Notes: generated from the letters alone by a model not told the origin. A stretch of 13,007 nt of DNA from an uncultured Prevotellaceae bacterium (GCA_946403615.1 CAMJAO010000031.1:1-13007); one strand, 5' to 3'. Positions 6,019-12,886 are shown, counted from the stretch's first letter. A program made the numbers and translations.

Positions 6019-6720
6019 ATGGATATCATCATAGGCAGAGAAAAAGCAGCACAACCCGGACAGAAAGCAGGCAGATTGAAACTGACCGTTAACGGCAAAT
6101 CTGCTTGTGTAGGCGCATTTGACAGTGTCAACAGATACGTCAGCGGCGAACATTGCACGCTCACCATCAATGACGACGGTTCGATGCTGCTCAAAAACCT
6201 CAACATGCAGAATGTGACCTACGTCAACGGCCAACAAGTGAACTCCAAGCGCGTGACTTTCAATGACACCATCGTGCTCGGCGGCGGCAACTATGTGCTG
6301 CCCTGGGAGGAAATCAAAAAAATATTGCCCAAACAATTTGACGTGAGGCATCTGCAAAAGTTATATGCCGATTATGAAGAGCAAATTGAAAAACTTGATG
6401 AAGAACAGTCGCGAAGAAACAAAATCAAAGCCGTGACAGGTGTGCTCTCCACCATCGCCATCGCCGCCAGTCTGGTGCTGGGAGCCATTGGCGGAGGACT
6501 CGACACGACGAAACTGATCATCTTAATCCCCATCTATGCGATCATCATTTTCGCCAACATCTATTATGCCTTGAAAGACGACATACCCAAAAAGAAAAGA
6601 GAATTGAAAAAAGCATTCGAAGACCAATGCGTCTGCCAATGCGGATATCCGCTCGTTTATACGAGTTACAAGAGGATTCCCTCTGTCTGTCCGGGATGCA
6701 AATCACAATTGATTAAATAG
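6019..6720 (+). CDS. FHA-domain membrane protein with C-terminal zinc ribbon (233 aa)
   Basis: Residues 1-95 form an FHA domain, a phosphothreonine-recognition module: GR at 6-7, SGEH at 42-45 (the Ser and His that contact phosphate and fold the loop), and NVTYVNG at 65-71. A charged helical stretch (about 97-135, possibly coiled coil) leads to two hydrophobic spans at about 137-158 and 163-184. The C-terminal end (187-233) is basic and carries a zinc ribbon with CQCG at 206-209 and CPGC at 224-227. With a two-span hairpin, both the FHA domain and the ribbon would face the cytoplasm. It therefore looks like a membrane platform that binds phosphorylated partners. It has its own promoter and is followed by an acidic protein and a second FHA protein. 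No kinase is visible nearby. Confidence 0.9.
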   Translation: MDIIIGREKAAQPGQKAGRLKLTVNGKSACVGAFDSVNRYVSGEHCTLTINDDGSMLLKNLNMQNVTYVNGQQVNSKRVTFNDTIVLGGGNYVLPWEEIKKILPKQFDVRHLQKLYADYEEQIEKLDEEQSRRNKIKAVTGVLSTIAIAASLVLGAIGGGLDTTKLIILIPIYAIIIFANIYYALKDDIPKKKRELKKAFEDQCVCQCGYPLVYTSYKRIPSVCPGCKSQLIK

Positions 6721-6729
6721 TAAAACACG

Positions 6730-6782
6730 TTCCACACGAAAAACCACCCCTTTCGACACAAAAGGCAAGGGGTGTCGTGGAA
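6730..6782 (+). terminator. nested or alternative hairpins after the first FHA gene
   Basis: CACCCCTT (6745-6752) pairs with AAGGGGTG (6767-6774), with a further outer TTCCAC/GTGGAA pair (6730-6735 with 6777-6782). A competing stem CGACAC/GTGTCG (6754-6759 with 6772-6777) overlaps the right arm. No T-run follows, so a transcript-end or processing role is only possible. Confidence 0.4.
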
Positions 6783-6796
6783 GATGGCGAAAAAGT

Positions 6797-6828
6797 CTTG
6801 CAAACATTGAAATTACGCCCTATCTTTG
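6797..6828 (+). promoter_or_regulatory. promoter of the acidic protein-FHA operon
   Basis: CTTG at 6797-6800 is followed after 20 bp by TATCTTTG (6821-6828) and CA. This gives a start point near 6835 and a 30-nt leader before the ATG at 6866. It shares CCCTATCTTTGCA with the promoter at 4105-4112. Confidence 0.7.
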
Positions 6829-6865
6829 CAACATCAAATCAATAACAACCTAAAACATAAGAATT

Positions 6866-7948
6866 ATGAACGACGACACATTGAAAAGGGGAAATGCCAT
6901 GAATACTGGTGACAATGCGCCCGCGAATTCCGACAAAGAGCGTTATAAACTGATTGCCATGGGCGGTGTGCCTGGCATCCTCGTAGGAGCCGGTGTGCTT
7001 TATGCCGGCAGCGCACTCGCAGCGACGCCCGTCGATGAGCTCAAAGACATCGACGACGAACCCGTGACTCTCGACGTGGCCGACGGCGCTGTCCACCCCG
7101 AATCCACTGCTACGACTCACGCGGTCGATTCAGCCGAAGCCTCCGCACAAGCAGACAGTGCCGCCATCAATGTCAATATCACCATCAACACCGAAAAAGC
7201 CGAAGCCGTTGACAAGCCCGTGGTTGAGCCTGTGGTTGAACCCGAACCGGTCATCATGTATTCGCAAGTAGGGCATGTGGAGATTTACTCCGAAGCGCCC
7301 ATCGCTTATGGTGTTAACGACTCCATGTCGTTTAGCGAGGCTTTCGCGGCAGCACGCGCAGAGGTAGGACCCGGCGGCGTGTTCCACTACCGCGGCGGCG
7401 ATTACGGCACCTACTATGCTGATGAGTGGCAAAGCATGTCGAAAGCGGAGCGCGACCTCTATGCCGACAGTGTGCACCCCGAAGTGCCGGCTGACGTCAT
7501 TGATGTGCCTGCCGACAACCCGCACGACATCACCATCAACATCGAAGTCAACGGTGCCGAGGTGAGCACGATCGTGAGCGACAGCATACCCGAACCCAAG
7601 CAGGAAGTTGCTTTAGAAGAGACAGGAGGAGAAAATCTCAACGTAACCATCGGCGACACACAACATGTGACCATGCCCGACGGACAAGAGGTGACGGTGA
7701 CTGAAGCCTCTATCGAGGGAACAGACGTGGCATTTATCGACCTCGACAGCGACGGACAACCCGACATCGCTTTGGCCGACCTCAACAACGACGGTGAATT
7801 GAATCCGGGCGAAGCTATCAATCTCAACACGGGCGAACTCATCGAATTGGAAGAAGACGCGGCTATGGATGATTCCATCCTTACCGCTGATGCCGATATC
7901 GATTTCAATGACGATTTCATCAACGATGCAGACGTGTCGCTGGCATAA
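6866..7948 (+). CDS. acidic membrane-anchored protein with EF-hand-like loop (360 aa)
   Basis: A 26-residue polar N-terminus precedes one hydrophobic segment (about 28-52, ending SALAAT), either a signal anchor or an atypical signal peptide; the remainder is very acidic. Low-complexity stretches (about 55-130, with VVEPVVEPEP) act as linkers. Residues 131-200 form a distinct domain with MSFSEAFAAARAEVGPGG, GDYGTYYADEW and MSKAERDLY, a pattern I recall from uncharacterised Bacteroidales proteins. At 292-300 a DxDxDGxxD stretch, and at 305-316 a full 12-residue DxNxDGxLxxGE loop, resemble calcium-binding EF-hand or dockerin loops. The C-terminus is again Asp-rich. The gene is 12 bp from the next FHA gene, so the two are surely one operon. 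I know no named function; a structural or calcium-responsive partner of the FHA proteins is inferred from context. Confidence 0.85.
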   Translation: MNDDTLKRGNAMNTGDNAPANSDKERYKLIAMGGVPGILVGAGVLYAGSALAATPVDELKDIDDEPVTLDVADGAVHPESTATTHAVDSAEASAQADSAAINVNITINTEKAEAVDKPVVEPVVEPEPVIMYSQVGHVEIYSEAPIAYGVNDSMSFSEAFAAARAEVGPGGVFHYRGGDYGTYYADEWQSMSKAERDLYADSVHPEVPADVIDVPADNPHDITINIEVNGAEVSTIVSDSIPEPKQEVALEETGGENLNVTIGDTQHVTMPDGQEVTVTEASIEGTDVAFIDLDSDGQPDIALADLNNDGELNPGEAINLNTGELIELEEDAAMDDSILTADADIDFNDDFINDADVSLA

Positions 7949-7960
7949 ACAAAATATACC

Positions 7961-8488
7961 ATGGCTAAAAAATTGACTGCCAAGTGTCCGCAATGCGGCT
8001 TGCAACTAGTGGTGACCGCTCCAGACAACATCAACCAAGGGTCGGTGAAATGCACGAAATGCGGACATGTGTTCACGGTGACGTTCCCGCCGACGGCTAC
8101 TTTCCAACAGCCGCCACAAACTCCCTTCAGCGAAGATAAGACCATTCTTCCATCTGGCGGAACCATGGAGGAGCCCGGGGTTGTCACATTCAACGGACAG
8201 CCCTTTCCGCTCGATATCGGGCAAAACATCGTAGGACGAGCCGCTGCCAGTTCGCCCGCCAATGTGCAGATACCTACGCCCGACATCTATTGCAGCCGCC
8301 AACATGTAATCATCACCGTGGTCAGAATGCCCGACAACAGTCTCTGCACCTACATCCGCAATTTCAAGAACAAGAACACCACTCTCATCAACGGCAAACA
8401 ATTGCAGGAGGGTGAAGAGATAGCACTCAATGAAGGCGACCGCATACGTATGGCCGATACCATCATCGAGTTTCACAAAAAAAGATAA
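7961..8488 (+). CDS. zinc-ribbon plus FHA-domain protein (175 aa)
   Basis: The N-terminus is an MJ0042-type zinc ribbon with Cys9, Cys12, Cys31 and Cys34 (CPQC and CTKC). A Pro-rich linker follows, containing EDKTILPSG at 58-66. Residues 73-173 form an FHA domain: GR at 92-93, CSRQH at 111-115, the NKNTTLINGK loop at 137-146, and a final strand GDRIRMADTIIEF. It has no signal peptide or membrane span, so it is cytoplasmic. FHA domains bind phosphothreonine, and Thr61 in the linker is a plausible self-ligand of the sort seen in other FHA regulators, but this is not shown. It is the last gene of the operon, 12 bp after the acidic protein, and is closed by a GC-rich hairpin. Confidence 0.92.
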   Translation: MAKKLTAKCPQCGLQLVVTAPDNINQGSVKCTKCGHVFTVTFPPTATFQQPPQTPFSEDKTILPSGGTMEEPGVVTFNGQPFPLDIGQNIVGRAAASSPANVQIPTPDIYCSRQHVIITVVRMPDNSLCTYIRNFKNKNTTLINGKQLQEGEEIALNEGDRIRMADTIIEFHKKR

Positions 8489-8506
8489 TCTACCAGCCGT
8501 GGGAAG

Positions 8507-8538
8507 TTGTGGGGGAGCCAAAGATCGCTCCCCCACAA
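8507..8538 (+). terminator. GC-rich terminator of the FHA operon
   Basis: A perfect 12-bp stem (TTGTGGGGGAGC at 8507-8518 with its complement at 8527-8538) has an 8-nt loop. It lies 18 bp after the stop codon. Only a weak T-rich tail follows, so it may stabilise the 3' end as well as terminate. Confidence 0.7.
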
Positions 8539-8564
8539 TTCGTTAAAACCATTCAATCTGTTGT

Positions 8565-8606
8565 GAATTATTATTCGTATAATTCGCAAAATTCGCAGTC
8601 AAAGAT
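8565..8606 (-). repeat. CGAATT-type 3' repeat, copy 3 (after the portal gene)
   Basis: On the minus strand it begins about 20 bp after the portal stop and reads TCTTTGACTGCGAATTTTGC and onward in 9-bp units (TGCGAATTT, TGCGAATTA, TACGAATAA). It is the same family and has the same orientation relative to its gene as the copies after the 149-aa and Sel1 genes. Confidence 0.65.
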
Positions 8607-8624
8607 AATTCACAGACAAGATTC

Positions 8625-10226
8625 TTAGTCTTTGATTTCAACGTCAAATACGGCGGTGCGCATTTGTTCCGGGATGTACGTCATAGTATCCGGATTCGTC
8701 GGAGACTTCTGATACTCAAGAGTCTCTGTCCAATAACTTCGTGGACTGTCATAATACTGTTGCATATTGCGGACATCTTTGTAGGCACCGTCGATGAGGA
8801 ATCCGCGGAATGTGTCGAGGATGTCGATGAGCGAGCGGGCGGCATTGGCCGTCTGTTGGGCGAAGAGTGTGCCGCTGGTCACCGCCGACTCGCGCTTGCC
8901 CTGCAACACGCCCGACACACCCGAGATATCCTCGAAGAAATCCAATTGGGTCTGCAGCAATTCCTTGATACCGATATTCGTGGCATGGGTGGAGATTTGC
9001 TGGGGCAATACCGAACCGGCACGCGCACGTACAGCGATGACTCCGTTGAAGCGCGCCCACTCCTCAGCTATGTCGTCGAGCGAATAACCGTCGGGGATAC
9101 ACTCCTCGGGCACAAGCAGCACGCCCTTGGCCGACGACCGCATCACCCAGTCGTAGAGGGAGATGAGACGGTTGGTGTACCGCTGTTGGTCTATCACGTC
9201 GGCAACAAACGAATGCACCTCGCCGTCGATGAAGGGATAGGCCTTGAACACATAGGGATGCTGCCCGTGTTCGTAAGGTGAGATGCCCTCATCAAGCACA
9301 TCGCCAAAGGGGGTGAGAAAATAGTAATGCCACTCCTCGTCGATGAACCACTCCGTACGGATATGATCCTTTCCACCAACCATTGTGTCATAGTTAGCGG
9401 CATCAATTTTATAAACCTCACCCGTCGAGGTGTCATGACAGATGAGCCGTTCACGCTCCTCTTTGCGCCACACCTCCACCACACGGCACAACCCGTCTGA
9501 CGACGTGTAGAAATCGGGATTCGGCGATGACTCGCCAAACTCCCGACACACCATCGCCACACGCTCCAGATAGTCAGAGGGGGCATAAATGGCTCGCAGA
9601 TGCTGGTAGTCGGCGGCGCAGCGGGCGAAATCGCGGCATAATGCCGAAAACGGGATGTCATGCAACTCGCCCAAGCAGCGCACATCCCACCCCCGGCAGT
9701 CGCGCATGCTGCTGTCGATGAAGAAATGGTCGGGCACGACGCAGTCGGTCCAACAGTCGGCCCTACCCTGTCGCAAACCGAAGGATTTGCGCTGCACCAC
9801 CAGCCCGGATATCAAAAACTCCTCCAGACTGCGTGCATTCAGTTCCACGCTGCGGTTGAGCCGTTGATTGCGCTGCAATGCCTGCGTCATCACCTTCGCC
9901 AACTTCCGGTCTTCAGACCGGCACGCCACACAAGCCATCTGGTCATCACCCTCGCGGTAGTGACCAAGCACATTCTTCACCAACCGGCGTATCAGGTTGT
10001 TCTTCAACGGTTCATTACCCTGACGGCGGATATAATCCTCCTCCGTCATCCATTGACCGTCAACATACACGCGGTCTTTCCACTGGTCTCCATAGGTATA
10101 GCGCTTGCAACGCTCACGCTGCTTGCGAAACTGCGCCATACCATTCCAATAGCGAGCCGCCTCTAATAATATGGAGACTCCCGCCGAGCCCCTCCCCAGG
10201 AGGGTGTGTTCGTTGGTTGTTGTCAT
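8625..10226 (-). CDS. phage portal protein, P22-like (533 aa)
   Basis: In a tailed phage the portal is the dodecameric ring at one capsid vertex through which the terminase pumps DNA. Recognisable segments are the N-terminal helix YWNGMAQFRKQRER followed by RYTYGDQW (26-49), RRQGNEPLKNNLIRRLVKNV (67-86), a beta-rich wing region (about 160-340), and the stem/crown helices with LLQTQLDFFEDISGVSGVLQ (423-442) and GKRESAVTSGTLFAQQ (443-458). I recall the YTYGDQW pattern from Bacteroidales phage proteins. Residues 7-18 are encoded by a G-rich intergenic repeat, so the extreme N-terminus may be new or the true start may lie later (Met30). The protein stops at AVFDVEIKD, where I remember relatives continuing, so a C-terminal truncation is possible. 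It lies 125 bp after the terminase gene on the same strand. Confidence 0.85.
   Translation of the reverse strand: MTTTNEHTLLGRGSAGVSILLEAARYWNGMAQFRKQRERCKRYTYGDQWKDRVYVDGQWMTEEDYIRRQGNEPLKNNLIRRLVKNVLGHYREGDDQMACVACRSEDRKLAKVMTQALQRNQRLNRSVELNARSLEEFLISGLVVQRKSFGLRQGRADCWTDCVVPDHFFIDSSMRDCRGWDVRCLGELHDIPFSALCRDFARCAADYQHLRAIYAPSDYLERVAMVCREFGESSPNPDFYTSSDGLCRVVEVWRKEERERLICHDTSTGEVYKIDAANYDTMVGGKDHIRTEWFIDEEWHYYFLTPFGDVLDEGISPYEHGQHPYVFKAYPFIDGEVHSFVADVIDQQRYTNRLISLYDWVMRSSAKGVLLVPEECIPDGYSLDDIAEEWARFNGVIAVRARAGSVLPQQISTHATNIGIKELLQTQLDFFEDISGVSGVLQGKRESAVTSGTLFAQQTANAARSLIDILDTFRGFLIDGAYKDVRNMQQYYDSPRSYWTETLEYQKSPTNPDTMTYIPEQMRTAVFDVEIKD
10177..10206 (-). repeat. G-rich stem-loop repeat, copy D, inside the portal 5' end
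   Basis: On the minus strand it reads CACCCTCCTGGGGAGGGGCT and continues G-rich. It is in frame with the portal and encodes its residues 7-18. Overlap of an intergenic repeat with a reading frame suggests that the frame has grown into the repeat, or that the repeat landed in the gene. Confidence 0.6.
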
Positions 10227-10310
10227 AGTAATTGATTGTTTTGAGTATTATAAAAATGTGATGGATAATGATTTCGGAGTACTCAGAATACCCGGAATAC
10301 CCGAATTAAG

Positions 10311-10350
10311 CGCCCCCTCTATGGGAGGGGGTACGGAGGAGGCTCCTGCT
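10311..10350 (+). repeat. G-rich stem-loop repeat, copy E, between terminase and portal
   Basis: A 7-bp stem CCCCCTC/GAGGGGG (10313-10319 with 10325-10331) is followed by TACGGAGGAGGCTCCTGC. It starts right after the terminase stop when read on the minus strand and points against that gene, as copy A does after pheS. Confidence 0.6.
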
Positions 10351-10351
10351 T

Positions 10352-12418
10352 TTACCACACCATTTCTCCTTTCGGTGCTGTGCGACGGTGCAAGGTGCGA
10401 CGGCGTTCTATTCTTCGGGGCAGTGGCATCTCGTGATAACAGATGTGCAAACCTATGGCACGCGTCATCAACAAATCATCGTGATGGCCATCTACCGCCC
10501 CGTAGGAACCGTTCAGACGGCGCTCATAGGTCAGCATCTCGTCGAGGCACCGTGCGTCGCGTTCCTCATACAACCCGTCGCGAACCACGGCTATGAGGGT
10601 GGAGATAATCTGCGGTTTGGTGCGCACATTCGTGTGAAACCCATAGCGCAGAGGCGCCCCTTCGCGTATCTCGTCCGCACTCCGCTGACGGGCATAGAGA
10701 TTGTCATACACATTGCGTATCTCGCTGAGGATATAATGCGATTGGTCGCCACCCTCGAGCAGACGCCCTTCAGCATGCGTCTCCAAGGTATTGCTCTCGA
10801 CGACGAGCAGCGCATGGTCGTAATAACACGCCACCTGTGCCGCCTTCCATGCCAAGAGGTCCATGTCGATATGCCCGTACCACTGCGCGCAGACGCGCGG
10901 CAACCCGTCTGCCGCCATCTCGCCACGGTCGAAGACACAGATGACCGACCAGTCGCTCTGACTGCTCCGCCCGCCGATATCGACCACGACGAGATAGCGG
11001 TCGGACAGGCTGGTCGACACGTCAGGATGTTCCCAAATCCACAACTGTCCGTAAGCCGATGCGATGAACTCAATACCTGTAAGTGCGCCGCGTCCGGTGC
11101 GCTCCGCCGCTGCCAAGTCGCCCCGGTAAGCTGGAGCACAACAGGCAGGTCGCAAACGAGCCACCAGATGCTCGTCAAACACGATGGCACCCGAGTGCTT
11201 GAATGCCTCGACATCGTCGCTGGGATATTCCGAAGCGAAATCCCCATGGTCGGCATACTGTTTGCGCGCCTGTATGTACCAGTTGATGGCTTCGAGTGTG
11301 GCACCCATCTGCCACAGACGCCATAGGTAGCACCCCGGCTCGGCACGTTCGGAGGCGGCCACATCATCATTTCGTCCGTCATAGAGCATCGTGGCAAACG
11401 CCACAGAGTCAGCCAGCGGCAGGGCATATTGCTCGATTTGCCACCATGCCACAAACAGCGGACGGAACTGCGAGTCGCCCCGTAGAGCCGCGTCATACTC
11501 ACGCTGGAAAAAATTGCCCGAACCATTAGCAGTCGATTCATAAACAATCATCGTGTTGGGTTTATAAGCGGCACCCGCACACGCCGACCGCACGATTTCC
11601 TCGGGCGTCTTGCCCTTGGTCCTCCGCCAGAAAGCCACCTCGGTGCAATGCACCAACGCAGCATCGCCACCACGCGCGGAATGGGGCGTCTCAGCACTGC
11701 CCACCTTGATTTTGCAGTTGCGCGACGGTATCTGCCGCAACAACGGTGTATGACGGTCGCCACGGATCTTCGGCGGCACCTTGTCGGGCATCTTACCCAT
11801 GTCGTAGAGCATCTCCACCGGGTAGGCGTCGAGCATCTTGTCGAACATGCCGCAGACCTCCGCAGAAGAGATTTTCACATGTCCCACAATCAGCGAGTTG
11901 AGTCCCTGCTGTTGGATGAGTTGCAGCCACGCCATATAGATTTGTGTCACAGTGGAGCCGCCCCATTGGCGTGCTTTCAGCACGATGACGCGAATGGGCT
12001 GTCCCTCGCGGCGCATCTCTTCAAACAGGGCCACCAACCGCCGTTGCGGACGGTTCAGCCGCAGCGGCACATCCTCGCCGCCCGCTTTGGGTTTGATTTT
12101 CACAAAGCGCCAGGCCCAGTACGCGAAATCATAACGGCAGCGGATGCGGCAGAAACGGTCGCGCGCCTGCTGCAAAGGATGGTAATGGGGCGAAAAATGT
12201 CGTTCGGCGGCCTCGAGCGAGCCCAACCGCATTACCTGAACCACATAGGGGTCAATGCACATCTCGCGCGGCAGGTACCAGGTGCGGGGCGTGTCAGCAG
12301 CATCGGTAATCTCCACCGCCACGCGCTCGCCCACACTCCCCTCGCCTGTCTCGGGATCGAACAAGGCATTCATCGCCTCATTCCGCCGACGGTTCTCATT
12401 CAAAATATCCTGTATCAT
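10352..12418 (-). CDS. phage terminase large subunit (688 aa)
   Basis: This is the motor of phage DNA packaging: an ATPase that drives DNA into the capsid through the portal, joined to a nuclease that cuts the concatemer. The ATPase half has Walker A LKARQWGGST at 147-156, Walker B with the catalytic Glu in LVHCTEVAFW (Glu260), and the coupling motif ESTANGSGNFF at 294-304. The nuclease half has an RNase H-like set of acidic residues: Asp480 in VVVDIGG, Glu541 in LLVVESN, and Asp647/Asp648 in GHHDDLLMT. All expected catalytic residues are present and the frame is open throughout, so it does not look decayed. About 120 N-terminal residues precede the ATPase and end with a basic tail at 668-683. 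It is upstream of the portal, the usual packaging order; no small terminase gene is directly next to it. Confidence 0.93.
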   Translation of the reverse strand: MIQDILNENRRRNEAMNALFDPETGEGSVGERVAVEITDAADTPRTWYLPREMCIDPYVVQVMRLGSLEAAERHFSPHYHPLQQARDRFCRIRCRYDFAYWAWRFVKIKPKAGGEDVPLRLNRPQRRLVALFEEMRREGQPIRVIVLKARQWGGSTVTQIYMAWLQLIQQQGLNSLIVGHVKISSAEVCGMFDKMLDAYPVEMLYDMGKMPDKVPPKIRGDRHTPLLRQIPSRNCKIKVGSAETPHSARGGDAALVHCTEVAFWRRTKGKTPEEIVRSACAGAAYKPNTMIVYESTANGSGNFFQREYDAALRGDSQFRPLFVAWWQIEQYALPLADSVAFATMLYDGRNDDVAASERAEPGCYLWRLWQMGATLEAINWYIQARKQYADHGDFASEYPSDDVEAFKHSGAIVFDEHLVARLRPACCAPAYRGDLAAAERTGRGALTGIEFIASAYGQLWIWEHPDVSTSLSDRYLVVVDIGGRSSQSDWSVICVFDRGEMAADGLPRVCAQWYGHIDMDLLAWKAAQVACYYDHALLVVESNTLETHAEGRLLEGGDQSHYILSEIRNVYDNLYARQRSADEIREGAPLRYGFHTNVRTKPQIISTLIAVVRDGLYEERDARCLDEMLTYERRLNGSYGAVDGHHDDLLMTRAIGLHICYHEMPLPRRIERRRTLHRRTAPKGEMVW

Positions 12419-12448
12419 TGTGTTTTCATGGAAGTCTAAACAATCATA

Positions 12449-12476
12449 GTCCCTCTCTCCCTCCCCTATGGGAAAA
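12449..12476 (-). repeat. G-rich stem-loop repeat, copy F, in the terminase leader
   Basis: On the minus strand a short CCCATAGGG stem-loop core is followed by GAGGGAGAGAGGGACT, ending about 30 bp before the terminase start codon. Same orientation relative to its gene as copies B, C and D. Confidence 0.5.
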
Positions 12477-12532
12477 ATGATTGCCAGTGAAAATGCGTTC
12501 TACTTTCAGGAGACAAAAGGGGTTTTCGGCTG

Positions 12533-12540
12533 CGAAGTTA
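12533..12540 (-). promoter_or_regulatory. possible -7 box for the terminase gene
   Basis: On the minus strand this reads TAACTTCG followed by CAG, one base off TAnnTTTG, about 115 bp before the terminase start. No clear -33 element is seen. Confidence 0.35.
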
Positions 12541-12740
12541 ACTCCTCGCAACCGAAATAGAATGGTATCCGTTAAAGTTGGAAGATAGAAGCTTATGATT
12601 ATTTTCTACGGAACAAACATTCGTGACAATTTCCAAATACTCATGGACACTCATGTGATAAAACTTTTCTGCGACGCAACACGAGTCAACAGTCACTGTG
12701 CAAAGCGTAAAGTAACACCCATAAATGCCACGAATGAAAC

Positions 12741-12780
12741 ATAAAAAACGGGGAACCCGACTAATATCAGATTCCCCGTT
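12741..12780 (-). terminator. intrinsic terminator of the right-edge transporter gene
   Basis: A perfect 9-bp stem (AACGGGGAA at 12747-12755 with TTCCCCGTT at 12772-12780) and a 16-nt loop are followed on the minus strand by a T-run (A residues 12743-12748 of the plus strand). It sits about 100 bp after the transporter stop codon. Confidence 0.8.
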
Positions 12781-12842
12781 ATATTAAAACGAAGTAGAAT
12801 ATTCAGTAAGAGTCCTATTAGTAACTTGATTAGAACACTAAG

Positions 12843-12886
12843 CCCTAAACACTTTACCCTAAACCTTAAACTACCCTAAACCTTAT
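12843..12886. repeat. CCCTAAAC degenerate tandem repeat at the transporter 3' end
   Basis: CCCTAAAC occurs at 12843-12850, 12857-12864 and 12874-12881, with a variant CCTTAAAC at 12864-12871. The spacing is 14-17 bp. On the minus strand the array begins at the stop codon of the transporter gene. Confidence 0.7.

Larger units (their letters stand above)
12419..12882. other. 464-bp gene-free stretch between terminase and transporter
   Basis: No credible gene is present. The stretch holds repeat copy F, a possible terminase promoter, about 200 bp in which I see nothing (12541-12740), the terminator of the right-edge gene and a CCCTAAAC tandem repeat. I found no tRNA or attachment site that would mark a prophage end. 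Confidence 0.65.

Noticed and set aside
7459..8286. 275-codon open frame on the minus strand across the acidic protein and second FHA gene
   Set aside because: Ser/Thr/Val-rich low-complexity translation typical of the antisense of acidic genes; it spans two convincing plus-strand genes.
10388..11326. Long plus-strand frames opposite the terminase (also 11648-12439)
   Set aside because: The terminase frame has all catalytic motifs; the opposite frames have none and result from high-GC codon bias.
12419..12882. Prophage attachment site or tRNA near the terminase
   Set aside because: No tRNA-like cloverleaf and no repeat shared with the far side of the phage-type genes was found by eye.
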